Origin: Vibrio tubiashii ATCC 19109
Lineage (GTDB): Bacteria; Pseudomonadota; Gammaproteobacteria; Enterobacterales; Vibrionaceae
Reading direction: 5' to 3'
NCBI RefSeq assembly: GCF_000772105.1
Contig: NZ_CP009354.1
Coordinates: 1,612,001 to 1,676,000, forward strand
Length of the DNA: 64,000 nucleotides
Shown one piece after another: positions 18,659 to 26,461 of the stretch. Position numbers and translations under genes: made by a program. The notes beneath the pieces were generated by a model that searched no databases, had not been told where the DNA came from, and saw nothing but the letters and a program-made list of their open reading frames with translations. Each line of letters begins with the position of its first letter. Within the stretch, counting starts at the first letter, position 1.

Positions 18659-18970
18659 ATGCTGTATGTTATTCTTATCGCGTCTATCGTGATTTTTTGG
18701 TTAGTGGCGGTTGATAGGCCAGTTCTAAAAGTAACGTTCTCTGACGGTAAAATTACTCGGGAAAAAGGGCATTTTCCCCCTAGCTTTAAACACAATGTGG
18801 TTGAGATTGCTGAACGTACGCCTTTTAGTGGTGAGTTAAAAGTATATCAACAGCGCACTGGCACCAAGCTCGTTATGTCGAAGCAGGTACCAAAGAAGGT
18901 GCAACAACGAATCCGCAATGTGTTCCCGCATCAAGGTTTTCGTAGTAAAGGGAAGAAACATACTGGCTGA
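18659..18970 (+). CDS. DUF3634 family membrane-anchored protein
   Basis: Protein of 103 residues with one N-terminal membrane helix (about 2-18), then a basic soluble part containing LKVTFSDGKITREKGHFPP and a very basic tail. GGAGAG lies upstream. It matches the DUF3634 pattern, small proteins next to matP in Vibrio and relatives. Role unknown. It is probably co-transcribed with matP. Confidence 0.75.
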   Translation: MLYVILIASIVIFWLVAVDRPVLKVTFSDGKITREKGHFPPSFKHNVVEIAERTPFSGELKVYQQRTGTKLVMSKQVPKKVQQRIRNVFPHQGFRSKGKKHTG

Positions 18971-19071
18971 TACACTTATCAATTTCCACCGTCCATAATC
19001 TCTCCCCAAAATCAGCTATCTCCAAGTTCAAAGTAAGACGCGATTTGCTACTTTGAGCTCGGAGGTAACCT

Positions 19072-19380
19072 ATGAAATCTAACAATATTTTTCTTTTGAT
19101 TCTATTGAGTTTGCCAGCAGTCGCTGACGATGCCGAGTCAAACCCATTGGCCAAAAAACTTAAAGTCATAATTCAAAAGCAAATCAGTAACAAAGATCTG
19201 CACGGCTATTGCGACCTGTTTATCGAGATGAACCATCATGATTCAGTGGCTATAGTTAAAAGAGTCTCGTCAACGGGCGACTATCAGCTGTGTAAATCGA
19301 GTAAAAAATCGCTGCGAATAGGTCAACGCTTTACCTATGTTACTCCAGAGAAATACATCCGATTACACATCGAAAACTAG
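19072..19380 (+). CDS. Small secreted protein resembling TolA C-terminal domain
   Basis: Protein of 102 residues with a signal peptide (hydrophobic 5-17, cleavage near AVA-DD, residue 18). The mature part of about 84 residues follows the TolA domain III pattern: amphipathic helix (KKLKVIIQKQI), a strand with Cys (YCDLFIEM, C47), a turn, VKRVSSTGDYQLC with the second Cys (C74), then a closing strand. E. coli TolA has the same Cys pair at similar spacing. There is no membrane helix or long helical domain II, so it would be a free periplasmic domain. The family call is by pattern only. Confidence 0.5.
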   Translation: MKSNNIFLLILLSLPAVADDAESNPLAKKLKVIIQKQISNKDLHGYCDLFIEMNHHDSVAIVKRVSSTGDYQLCKSSKKSLRIGQRFTYVTPEKYIRLHIEN

Positions 19381-19415
19381 TTTGTAATTAATGGATGACG
19401 TTAAGCGACTGAAGC

Positions 19416-20642
19416 ATGCAAAGCTCACTGATCAGTAACAAGAAATATAATGAGGAAGCGAACGCTTTAGCTCAAAAGATTACACATATGACGAGAGAGC
19501 GTCATGCTAAGTGGTTAGTGAGCTTAAAGTACATTCTCGATCAATCGGATGTTGATAGCACATTGAGTCGACAAAGCGAGTTCTGTGATAGTGTTATTTT
19601 AAAAGAAGAAGAGCGTATTACCCATAACCAGCGTTTACTGCTTGAGTGTGAAAAAGAAAAGGTGCAAGAGCGAAGGCAAGCGGTAGAAGACCGGCAAAAG
19701 GTCCTTGTTTCTGTGGTGTCTGATATTGCAGAGCACGCGCAACGATATATTTGTGAAAAGCTTGAAGCGATGTCTGTCCTTCAGCTGTTTGGGCGATTTC
19801 CAGATTTCTCCTATTTCTCTAGTATTGCGTACTCGCCATCCTTAACTTTTGGTAAGCTTGCTGTACTGACCACCAACGACAACCAGTTGAAATCGAATGT
19901 CGTCGATCTGGTGAACAACCCCAAATTCTGCAAACGCATAGGTCGCTCTCCGCGCAGCATTCAAGACCCCAAAATTGCGATAGGTTCAATAGGAATAGAC
20001 AACTGTGGGCTTTTACTGCCTATCTTAATGGTAAAACCGATTCTAAAATGGCATGACCCAGTGACCAAAAATATTGCTCCCAAGCTTTGGCAGTATATGG
20101 TATTAACCGCAAACGTGACTCGAATTCGACTGGAACAATCTGGATTGAAATGTCCGCAGCAGGGGATTCTACTTGGCGTGCTAAGAACCATGAGCCACTT
20201 CGCTATAGTTAACCATTTCAGTTTACTGTTCGAAGATGCGCAAGTGGCAAAAATGCAATGGTATCGAGAAAACAACTTGCGTGAAGAGTATTACGCATGT
20301 GGCGAGGTGCGGCCAGATTTAAGTGTCTTGCCGCATATCATTCATAATCTAGAGGCCACTCTTACTCGCAAAGTGTTAGAGGCAATTGAGTGGACCCCCT
20401 TTACTATACCTATTCGAAATGCACTTGAGGAAGACATTAACAACGTGCCAGTTATAGAGAGAAGTGACGCAGGGGTAGCGTTGGCTCAAGCACAGGCCTA
20501 TGCCATGTTCGACACTTTAGATCGAAGCAACGCTTTTATAGAAAAACACAAACCTTTTTGGTTTGCGAACGTTCAAATGCCGCCAGATGCCTTGCAAACT
20601 ATCAGAGACTTGAATCCCGGACGAGTTGGATTATCAAAATAG
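19416..20642 (+). CDS. HDOD-domain-like protein
   Basis: Protein of 408 residues without signal or membrane segments. The N-terminal part (about 1-110) is a charged helical region rich in Glu, Arg and Gln. The middle (about 170-330) resembles HDOD signalling domains: VDLVNNPKFCKRIGRSPRSI, then IAIGSIGIDNCGLLLP and a helix with TANVTRIRLEQSG, the positions where HD-GYP proteins carry metal ligands that HDOD proteins lack. Role probably regulatory, partner unknown. No ribosome site stronger than AGCGACTGAAGC is visible. Confidence 0.6.
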   Translation: MQSSLISNKKYNEEANALAQKITHMTRERHAKWLVSLKYILDQSDVDSTLSRQSEFCDSVILKEEERITHNQRLLLECEKEKVQERRQAVEDRQKVLVSVVSDIAEHAQRYICEKLEAMSVLQLFGRFPDFSYFSSIAYSPSLTFGKLAVLTTNDNQLKSNVVDLVNNPKFCKRIGRSPRSIQDPKIAIGSIGIDNCGLLLPILMVKPILKWHDPVTKNIAPKLWQYMVLTANVTRIRLEQSGLKCPQQGILLGVLRTMSHFAIVNHFSLLFEDAQVAKMQWYRENNLREEYYACGEVRPDLSVLPHIIHNLEATLTRKVLEAIEWTPFTIPIRNALEEDINNVPVIERSDAGVALAQAQAYAMFDTLDRSNAFIEKHKPFWFANVQMPPDALQTIRDLNPGRVGLSK

Positions 20643-20850
20643 TATTAGCATTATATAATGCACTATAACTAATCGAATTTTTATGCCAAATACATATTTA
20701 TCTACGGATAGGAGAAAAGTTAGGAGTAAATCCTTTAGAGCAGTATTTATTCAACAAGTGACAGGGTCTCTTATTAAGCTGGTTTGCGAGAAATGACGAA
20801 TCATGTAAGGATAAGTTTTTGCTTGAAAAATGTTCGACAAAGGAGTGTCC
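20643..20850. repeat. Intergenic region with second copy of the 17-base repeat and a palindrome
   Basis: TAATGCACTATAACTAA recurs at 20656-20672, overlapping a perfect palindrome GCATTATATAATGC at 20648-20661. The remainder is AT-rich with no supported gene. Confidence 0.55.
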
Positions 20851-21477
20851 ATGTTTCCCGCTGAAGTGTTTGTCACGTATACATTAGCCTGCGCATTATT
20901 AGTCATCTCTCCAGGCCCTGATAATCTACTGGCTATTGGTCGAGGTTTAAGTCAAGGCCGGTGGGCAGCCATTGTATCTGGTTTATCTTCGGGAGCCGGT
21001 ATCTTATTTCATGTTCTAGCTGCCACCTTCGGTTTGACACTACTCATACAAACATCTGAACTCGCTTTTTACGCCGTCAAAATAGTAGGAGCGATTTATC
21101 TGATTTCGCTCGGAATAAAAGTGTTGCGCTCTCGTAGTCTGTTCTCTCTTGAGCCCGCAAAGAAACTGCCGCTTTCAAAGATATTTCTCACTGGTTTTTT
21201 ATCGGCCGCACTCAACCCAAAGCCGGGTTTGTTTGTGCTTGCGTTCGTCCCTCAATTTGTCAATCCAACCTTAGGGTCAGTTACCGTTCAAATGGTGGGT
21301 TACGGCACTTGGTTTGCGCTCCTTACGGCGCTAGGCTTTAGCTTGATGGGTGTTTTCTCTTCTCAGCTAGCCAATTGGCTTCGCAATAAGCCTCGAACTG
21401 TCTCTGGCTTGAATATTGGGGCAGGGATGACGTTTATTGCTTCTGGTTTAACGATTGCGTTTATGAAGCAAAGGTAA
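20851..21477 (+). CDS. LysE/RhtB family amino-acid exporter
   Basis: Inner-membrane exporter of 208 residues with about six hydrophobic helices. The N-terminal SPGPDNLLAIGRGLSQGRWA is the family signature (SPGP followed by a polar loop), and ALNPKPGLFVLAFVPQFV is the second conserved segment. The ATG at 20851 has AAGGAGTG upstream. The substrate is probably a neutral or basic amino acid but cannot be read from sequence. Confidence 0.9.
   Translation: MFPAEVFVTYTLACALLVISPGPDNLLAIGRGLSQGRWAAIVSGLSSGAGILFHVLAATFGLTLLIQTSELAFYAVKIVGAIYLISLGIKVLRSRSLFSLEPAKKLPLSKIFLTGFLSAALNPKPGLFVLAFVPQFVNPTLGSVTVQMVGYGTWFALLTALGFSLMGVFSSQLANWLRNKPRTVSGLNIGAGMTFIASGLTIAFMKQR
21419..21426 (+). other. KOPS candidate (FtsK-orienting octamer)
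   Basis: GGGCAGGG fits GGGNAGGG. It lies left of dif on the plus strand, so it points toward dif, as expected for FtsK translocation. Confidence 0.55.
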
Positions 21478-21557
21478 CTTAACATATTGTTGGGACTTGC
21501 TTGACATTTACATTAAAAGAACGAGTAGGAAACCCGCTCTTTTACAGGAAACGATGG

Positions 21558-21965
21558 TTAGTTGTCGCGCTTTTCAAACTCGTAAATCATCTTGTACGTG
21601 TCTCTTCCCGACTTATCTGTAAACTCGGTATAACTGGTCACGATAAGTTTACTGTCTCTTCGAACGACAATCAGCCTTATGTCGGAGAAGTGGGTCGTCC
21701 AAGTTGCAATAGCCTCATCAGTGGATGGTTTCGCTCCCGGCGATAGTGCAACTAACCTAAGCGGGGTTTCGCCCCATTCGCAATCCGTGGGATGACATTT
21801 GCCCCATGCGCTAATCACGTAGCTATCATCGTTTCGCTTAATTTGTAATTCAGTGATACCATCGGAGCCATCATCGACGTTCTTCCATGAGCCAGTGTAG
21901 TTGGTTACCTGTGCGCTCACTTGTATACTCAAAAACAAGGTTAGGGCAATAAATGTACTTCTCAT
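21558..21965 (-). CDS. Secreted orphan protein
   Basis: Protein of 135 residues with a Sec signal peptide (MRSTFIALTLFLSIQVSAQ, cleavage near SAQ). The mature part begins VTNYTGSWKNVDDGSDGIT and looks like a small beta-barrel; it has two cysteines (CHPTDC) that could form a disulfide. The start with GGAGG upstream is at 21965. No family recognised. Convergent with the LysE gene. Confidence 0.7.
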   Translation of the reverse strand: MRSTFIALTLFLSIQVSAQVTNYTGSWKNVDDGSDGITELQIKRNDDSYVISAWGKCHPTDCEWGETPLRLVALSPGAKPSTDEAIATWTTHFSDIRLIVVRRDSKLIVTSYTEFTDKSGRDTYKMIYEFEKRDN

Positions 21966-22170
21966 ACTTACCTCCATGGTGGATAAGGGACACGGTTCTT
22001 ATTTACATGAGATGTATACCACTGTAACGCAGCTAAGTTTCTAATTATTGGTGAAAAAAACTAAAACATTCTCTGGCACATTGTCAATATGTGAGTATGC
22101 TTCATAATATTCGCTCACATATTGTTTACTGCAAAGATAGCGAGATATACAACGTAGGATGGAGGCTGTC

Positions 22171-22866
22171 ATGTCTGAGATGTATACAAAATACGCCCAA
22201 AAATACAGTGAAGCTGTAAAGGGCAATATCTACAATGCATATCTTGAAAGACCATCCACGCTTGCGTTGCTAGGGGATGTGAAAGGGAAAGCAGTAGTGG
22301 ATATGGGATGTGGTTCTGGAATTTATGCCCAGTGGTTTTTAGAGCAAAGTGTCTCAAGCCTAACATGTGTGGATCTTTCTGCTGAAATGATCGACCTTGT
22401 TAAGTCTGAATACTGTGCTCGTCTAACGGCCTATGTACAAGACCTATCAAAAGGGCTACCCAACGAAGCGAGCAACAGTGCAGATATCATCGTTTGTCCT
22501 TTAGTGCTGCATTACATCGAAGATTTGAATGTGGTATTTAATGACGTTTATCGCGTTCTTAAGCCCGGTGGTTACATAGTATTCTCGACTCACCATCCAT
22601 TTTCAGATTTTGAATGTACAATTAGCGGTAACTACTTTGAGCGTGAGCGAGTGACCGAAGATTGGAACACTGTTGGGGATCCTGTGGAAGTGAGTTTTTA
22701 TCGTCGCTCTTTGACTGAAATAAGTGATGCTGTCACTTCTTCTGGTTTAGTTATTTCAAGGATCTCAGAGGGCGAAGTTGATGAGCGTGCGAAAGCGATC
22801 TCTGAAGAGGCCTACCAACACCTCAAGCGCAATCCGAACTTTATTTTCTTTAGGTGCGAAAAATAG
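22171..22866 (+). CDS. Class I SAM-dependent methyltransferase
   Basis: Cytoplasmic protein of 231 residues. VVDMGCGSGIYAQWFLE is the SAM-binding motif I, VDLSAEMI the acidic end of strand 2, and ADIIVCPLVLHYIEDL the post-I region typical of the Methyltransf_11 group. The ATG at 22171 has GGAGG upstream. Substrate unknown, perhaps a small molecule. An AT-rich stretch precedes it, but codon use looks like its neighbours. Confidence 0.85.
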   Translation: MSEMYTKYAQKYSEAVKGNIYNAYLERPSTLALLGDVKGKAVVDMGCGSGIYAQWFLEQSVSSLTCVDLSAEMIDLVKSEYCARLTAYVQDLSKGLPNEASNSADIIVCPLVLHYIEDLNVVFNDVYRVLKPGGYIVFSTHHPFSDFECTISGNYFERERVTEDWNTVGDPVEVSFYRRSLTEISDAVTSSGLVISRISEGEVDERAKAISEEAYQHLKRNPNFIFFRCEK

Positions 22867-22923
22867 CCGCTCAGTACTTATCCTTTAATAAGGGGCTAGT
22901 CAAAGTTTAGGTGGTCATCTGCA

Positions 22924-23859
22924 ATGATTATAAGCGCTAGTAGAAGGACGGACATTCCTGCTTTTTATCATCGCTGGTTCATGAGTCGCATTCGTGAGGG
23001 GTTTCTACTGACTCGAAACCCCTTTAACGCAAGTCAGATAAAGCGTGTTTCTCTTGAACCTCAACATGTAGATGCGATTGTGTTTTGGACGAGAAATGCA
23101 GAGCCGCTAATCAAACACCTGCCAAAGCTTTCCGAGTTTAACTATTACTTTCAATATACCATTACAGGATATCCCAAAGCGCTTGAAGGGCATTTGCCGA
23201 GCACTTATCAATCAATAGAAACGTTTGTGCGTTTAAGCGACATTATCGGGCCATCGAAAATAATCTGGCGTTACGATCCCATACTTGTTTCCAATTTGAC
23301 ACCACTTAGTGAGCACAAAAGAAAATTCCACAAAATAGCGAGCCTGTTAGCGGGAAAAACATATAGAGTAGTGATAAGTTTCGTTGATTTGTATACGAAA
23401 ACCGAACACGGATTGAAGTCGGTACCCAGTTTAAATTATCGCGATTTAACCGCAAATCAAGGTGAGCTGAACGACCTGAGCATGTTTATGGTAGAGGTTT
23501 GTCAGCAGTATAATTTAGCCATTGAAACGTGTGCTGAAGGCATAGATCTCACGGATATCGGTATTCAACCTGGTAAGTGCATCGATGATGAGCTGATGAA
23601 ACATGTATTTGGTATTGATACGACGCATCGAAAAGACCCAAACCAAAGAACCGAATGTGGCTGCGTTAAAAGTATCGATATTGGTAGTTACAACACATGC
23701 TTACACGGCTGCAAATACTGTTACGCAACGTATAGTGAAACGTCGGTACAGAAGAACCGTTTAAAGCACGATCCGAATAGTCCATTTTTGCTTGGTGGTA
23801 TCGAAGGTATTGATAAACATTTATTAAGCAAATCAATTGCTCAACAAACTCTTTTCTGA
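22924..23859 (+). CDS. DUF1848 family protein
   Basis: Protein of 311 residues beginning MIISASRRTDIPAFYHRWF, the DUF1848 signature. The fold resembles a TIM barrel of the radical-SAM type: IVFWTRNAEP, IIWRYDPIL, AIETCAEGIDL. The C-terminus has the Cys cluster CGCVKSIDIG and CLHGCKYCYA, which suggests an iron-sulfur cluster although placed at the opposite end from classical radical-SAM motifs. Function unknown. Confidence 0.82.
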   Translation: MIISASRRTDIPAFYHRWFMSRIREGFLLTRNPFNASQIKRVSLEPQHVDAIVFWTRNAEPLIKHLPKLSEFNYYFQYTITGYPKALEGHLPSTYQSIETFVRLSDIIGPSKIIWRYDPILVSNLTPLSEHKRKFHKIASLLAGKTYRVVISFVDLYTKTEHGLKSVPSLNYRDLTANQGELNDLSMFMVEVCQQYNLAIETCAEGIDLTDIGIQPGKCIDDELMKHVFGIDTTHRKDPNQRTECGCVKSIDIGSYNTCLHGCKYCYATYSETSVQKNRLKHDPNSPFLLGGIEGIDKHLLSKSIAQQTLF

Positions 23860-23951
23860 ACCATACAAGTGTATGTGGTTAGTGTGCTGATGGACTCGTT
23901 TTGTGGTCTACACTTGAAATGTAACGTGACCCAATTGGTATAGGGGGTTGA

Positions 23952-24167
23952 ATGAAAAGAGTAATAGAACTCTTAAAAGAACACGCAGAAGACGATACGT
24001 TAGAGCACGTAGTTCTACTTGAGGCTGTAGAAAAAATGGCAGAAGTGGACATAAGCTACAGGGAGCTTTTCATTGCTATCGAGAAACATGCCAAATCAAC
24101 TAAACTTGCGCATGAGGCGTTAATTACAATGGCTGAAAAAATAAATCAGAAAGATTCTACTCGGTGA
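23952..24167 (+). CDS. Small acidic helical orphan
   Basis: Protein of 71 residues, predicted wholly helical and rich in Glu, Lys, Ala and Leu with heptad spacing (EHVVLLEAVEKMAE). GGGGGTTGA precedes the ATG. No family recognised. It is the last gene before the transposase relic and dif; it could be a real orphan gene or chance. Confidence 0.5.
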   Translation: MKRVIELLKEHAEDDTLEHVVLLEAVEKMAEVDISYRELFIAIEKHAKSTKLAHEALITMAEKINQKDSTR

Positions 24168-24214
24168 ACGGTCTAGATATAATTTGCCATTTTCTTCAAA
24201 GATAGCTAGCCAAC

Positions 24215-24543
24215 CTAATTTAATAGGTAAACTTTAGATTCATTAGGGGCGCTAGGAGTCGTATCATCGATAAAAACCAGTAGGCAGTATTTCTCAGAAC
24301 GTCCTTCAAACCAATCGTGGTGTGAGCCATCAATTTGGATAAGTTTGCCTAAACAGTCTCTGCGATAACGGGGTTGGTAAACGCGTGGCTGATGTTGCGA
24401 AGGCGGCGTTCGCGAACATCTTGCAGCACTTTAAAACGATTAATGTTTCGGTCACTCATTGGAATTAGCATCGGTTAAGATCCTCAAAGCTCAGCGTGTT
24501 CATTAAGCATAAGAGGACATTTTAAAATTGCTCAAACCGGACA
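24215..24543 (-). pseudogene. Relic of an ISNCY/IS1202-type transposase, next to dif
   Basis: On the minus strand a start at 24471 reads MLIPMSDRNINRFKVLQDV and on to RERRLRNI, then the frame is lost. In another frame, about 24380 to 24235, it reads PRYRRDCLGKLIQIDGSHHD then WFEGRSEKYCLLVFIDDTT, the DDE-core start of ISNCY transposases. Roughly 90 residues between the two parts are deleted with a frameshift, and the C-terminal half is gone. The likely IS end is TGTCCGG at 24543-24537, 24 bases before dif. The fragment cannot make active transposase. Confidence 0.75.
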
Positions 24544-24567
24544 TTACAACTTTGCTCTTACATGCTA

Positions 24568-24595
24568 AGTGCGCATTATGTATATTATGTTAAAT
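24568..24595 (+). other. dif: dif site of chromosome I (XerCD recombination)
   Basis: XerC arm AGTGCGCATTA, six-base centre TGTATA, XerD arm TTATGTTAAAT. It differs from E. coli dif only in one outer base and one centre-proximal base of the XerC arm and, as I recall, is identical to V. cholerae dif1. Chromosome dimers are resolved here under FtsK control. No second copy occurs in the window, so nothing is visibly integrated at the site. Confidence 0.95.
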
Positions 24596-24690
24596 ACTGT
24601 GTGCGTGTACGTGAAATCTGGCTTGTTTATGGCTGTTATTCCTCTACTTTGCTCTAATTCATTGAACATAATGGATTTACCATAAAATAC

Positions 24691-24737
24691 CTAATAAACA
24701 GTATTTATAATCTATCGATTCTAATACTGTTTATTAG
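24691..24737. repeat. Perfect 15-bp inverted repeat beside dif
   Basis: Arms CTAATAAACAGTATT (24691-24705) and AATACTGTTTATTAG (24723-24737) with a 17-base AT-rich spacer. It lies 96 bases from dif and seven bases beyond the hydrolase stop. There is no T-run for terminator action on either strand. Confidence 0.7.
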
Positions 24738-24744
24738 TGATCGT

Positions 24745-25890
24745 TTAGCACAGCGCTGAAGTTGTTCCACGAATTGCGAAGATGTTGTTGTTCAATACAT
24801 CGTAATGGTGTCTATTTACTGCGTTTTCGAATATTCCATCAATGCCCATTAGCACTGATGGTTTTGCAATACGATCTGGCGTTGATGTGAAAATCTGATT
24901 CTTCAGTGTATAAACATTACTCTGCATTTTTTCGAACTGTGCTTTGTTGCTTGCAATACGTTGGTACGTCTCTAGGATTTGCTCTTTCGAATAATTGAGC
25001 GTTGAATTGCTCGAAAAGTTTGTTCCCCAACTAGTCAGAACCTTTTCTGCGAAATCTCGGGTGATCTGTCCAGGGCCAAACAGTTTATGCTCACCCTTGC
25101 CACCGCCGCTCGTTTGTGATGCTCCCACTAATGTCGCATGTCTACCGGGAATCATGGTTGTGTAGAACTTAGTGTTCTTATGGAGTTTTGGCATTCTAGC
25201 CTTGAAGAATAAAGAACGTTCGTCTTTGGCATAGAAACAAACGATTTGCTTTACGTTTGAGCCTAGCGACTTATAGTTCTTAAAGGCGTTAAGACCACCT
25301 GGTACAGGATCGAGGGCGAATATATTGACACTTATGTTCGCAAGCTGCGGATGCTCAAGTAACTCGTTAGCAAGTTCGAAGCAACTTACGCCACCACGAC
25401 TCCAGCCGATAAGATTCAGCTGTGTTATGGGATCTCTCTGCCGCTCTCTTTTTATGTTCTCCATTTGTAAATCCAAGCCGCTTTTCAGATCGCTAGCCAA
25501 CTCGTTTCGTTCTTGTTTCCAGCGTGAATACGCAGAGCTAAGGCGATTAAAAGGTTTGGATTCATCCAACAAAGCACTTGCTCTATCTTTATAGTCTTTC
25601 TTTTCGCTAGAGCTGCCTTTAAGCAAGTTAATGACATGGGAGATATTGCTCTCTACGCCCCAGCCTGCCAGTTGGCCGAACACAGTCCAATGTACCTGAT
25701 CATCGGTCTGTTTGCGCCATTCACTTAGGTTCCCACTCCCTACTCCATCAACTTGTATATAGTCGATGTTATCTCGACCCAATACGTTTTTTGCGAGGAC
25801 AGAAACTAACTCACCGGAAGCATAACTTTTATGAACATGATTTTCCGATGTGGCGCCGGTACCACTAAAAAAGACTGTGACTGTGGACAT
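24745..25890 (-). CDS. Putative alpha/beta hydrolase (lipase/esterase-like), orphan
   Basis: Protein of 381 residues without a signal peptide, beginning MSTVTVFFSGTG. The nucleophile elbow is NLIGWSRGG (GxSxG, Ser164). Asp194 in ALDPVPGG and His251 in PGRHATL fit the second and third triad positions. This layout resembles type VI secretion lipases (Tle, DUF2235-like: GFSRG, then DP, then H), but no T6SS or immunity gene is adjacent apart from the small membrane protein upstream. The ATG at 25890 has GAGGG upstream. Confidence 0.65.
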   Translation of the reverse strand: MSTVTVFFSGTGATSENHVHKSYASGELVSVLAKNVLGRDNIDYIQVDGVGSGNLSEWRKQTDDQVHWTVFGQLAGWGVESNISHVINLLKGSSSEKKDYKDRASALLDESKPFNRLSSAYSRWKQERNELASDLKSGLDLQMENIKRERQRDPITQLNLIGWSRGGVSCFELANELLEHPQLANISVNIFALDPVPGGLNAFKNYKSLGSNVKQIVCFYAKDERSLFFKARMPKLHKNTKFYTTMIPGRHATLVGASQTSGGGKGEHKLFGPGQITRDFAEKVLTSWGTNFSSNSTLNYSKEQILETYQRIASNKAQFEKMQSNVYTLKNQIFTSTPDRIAKPSVLMGIDGIFENAVNRHHYDVLNNNIFAIRGTTSALC

Positions 25891-26098
25891 TATTTCCCTC
25901 GCATACGCTTCAAGCCGAGAACAAACTTGCAACTACTTGGTTAACTATCATTAATTGAAAAGATAGAACACGAGATTGATTTCACAAAAGAAATAGTCGG
26001 ATAAATGACAGGCTAAGTAACTTTATGCGGTAAACCTATCAAATCAGGTCACCGCATTAGAAGAAATTATTAGGAGAAAATTCAGGATGGCTTTTTGG

Positions 26099-26461
26099 TT
26101 AAATTCTAAACTTTACACCGACTATTTGGCTTTCTTGTAGATCGGATAATTGAATTTCTAGGTTATCGAATTCTTCCCCTTTTATTTGCCAATTATTTTC
26201 ATTTTCTATGATTTGAACAGACTTATTTTCGGTTGAAATCTTCCAGTTATTTGAGGGTTTATTCAGGGTTATTTTTCCCTCCAATTTCGAAGCTGAAAAC
26301 TGGTCATTTTTAACACTAAAAGTACAATTTGGTTTCAACTTACACTCTATTTCTTGCCCTTCGGTGAATGTGACCGTACGCCAAATAAACGCTGTAATAA
26401 GTAGGGTTAACATGATGATTATTTGAACAAAACGGCCTCGTGTGAGTTTCTGTGCTGCCAT
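26099..26461 (-). CDS. Single-pass membrane orphan protein
   Basis: Protein of 120 residues: short basic start, one membrane helix (about 10-27), then an extracytoplasmic part of about 90 residues with many Asn, Lys and Glu and a Cys pair (ECKLKPNCTF). The repeated short strands suggest a small beta-sandwich. The ATG at 26461 has GGAG upstream and is preferred over 26485. It is on the same strand as the hydrolase, 208 bases upstream of it. Role unknown. Confidence 0.68.
   Translation of the reverse strand: MAAQKLTRGRFVQIIIMLTLLITAFIWRTVTFTEGQEIECKLKPNCTFSVKNDQFSASKLEGKITLNKPSNNWKISTENKSVQIIENENNWQIKGEEFDNLEIQLSDLQESQIVGVKFRI

Noticed and set aside
22724..22736. GTGATGCTGTCAC, one mismatch from matS, in the methyltransferase gene
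   Set aside because: The mismatch is in the outer invariant part (C to T), so I do not count it as a site; one-mismatch matches occur by chance.
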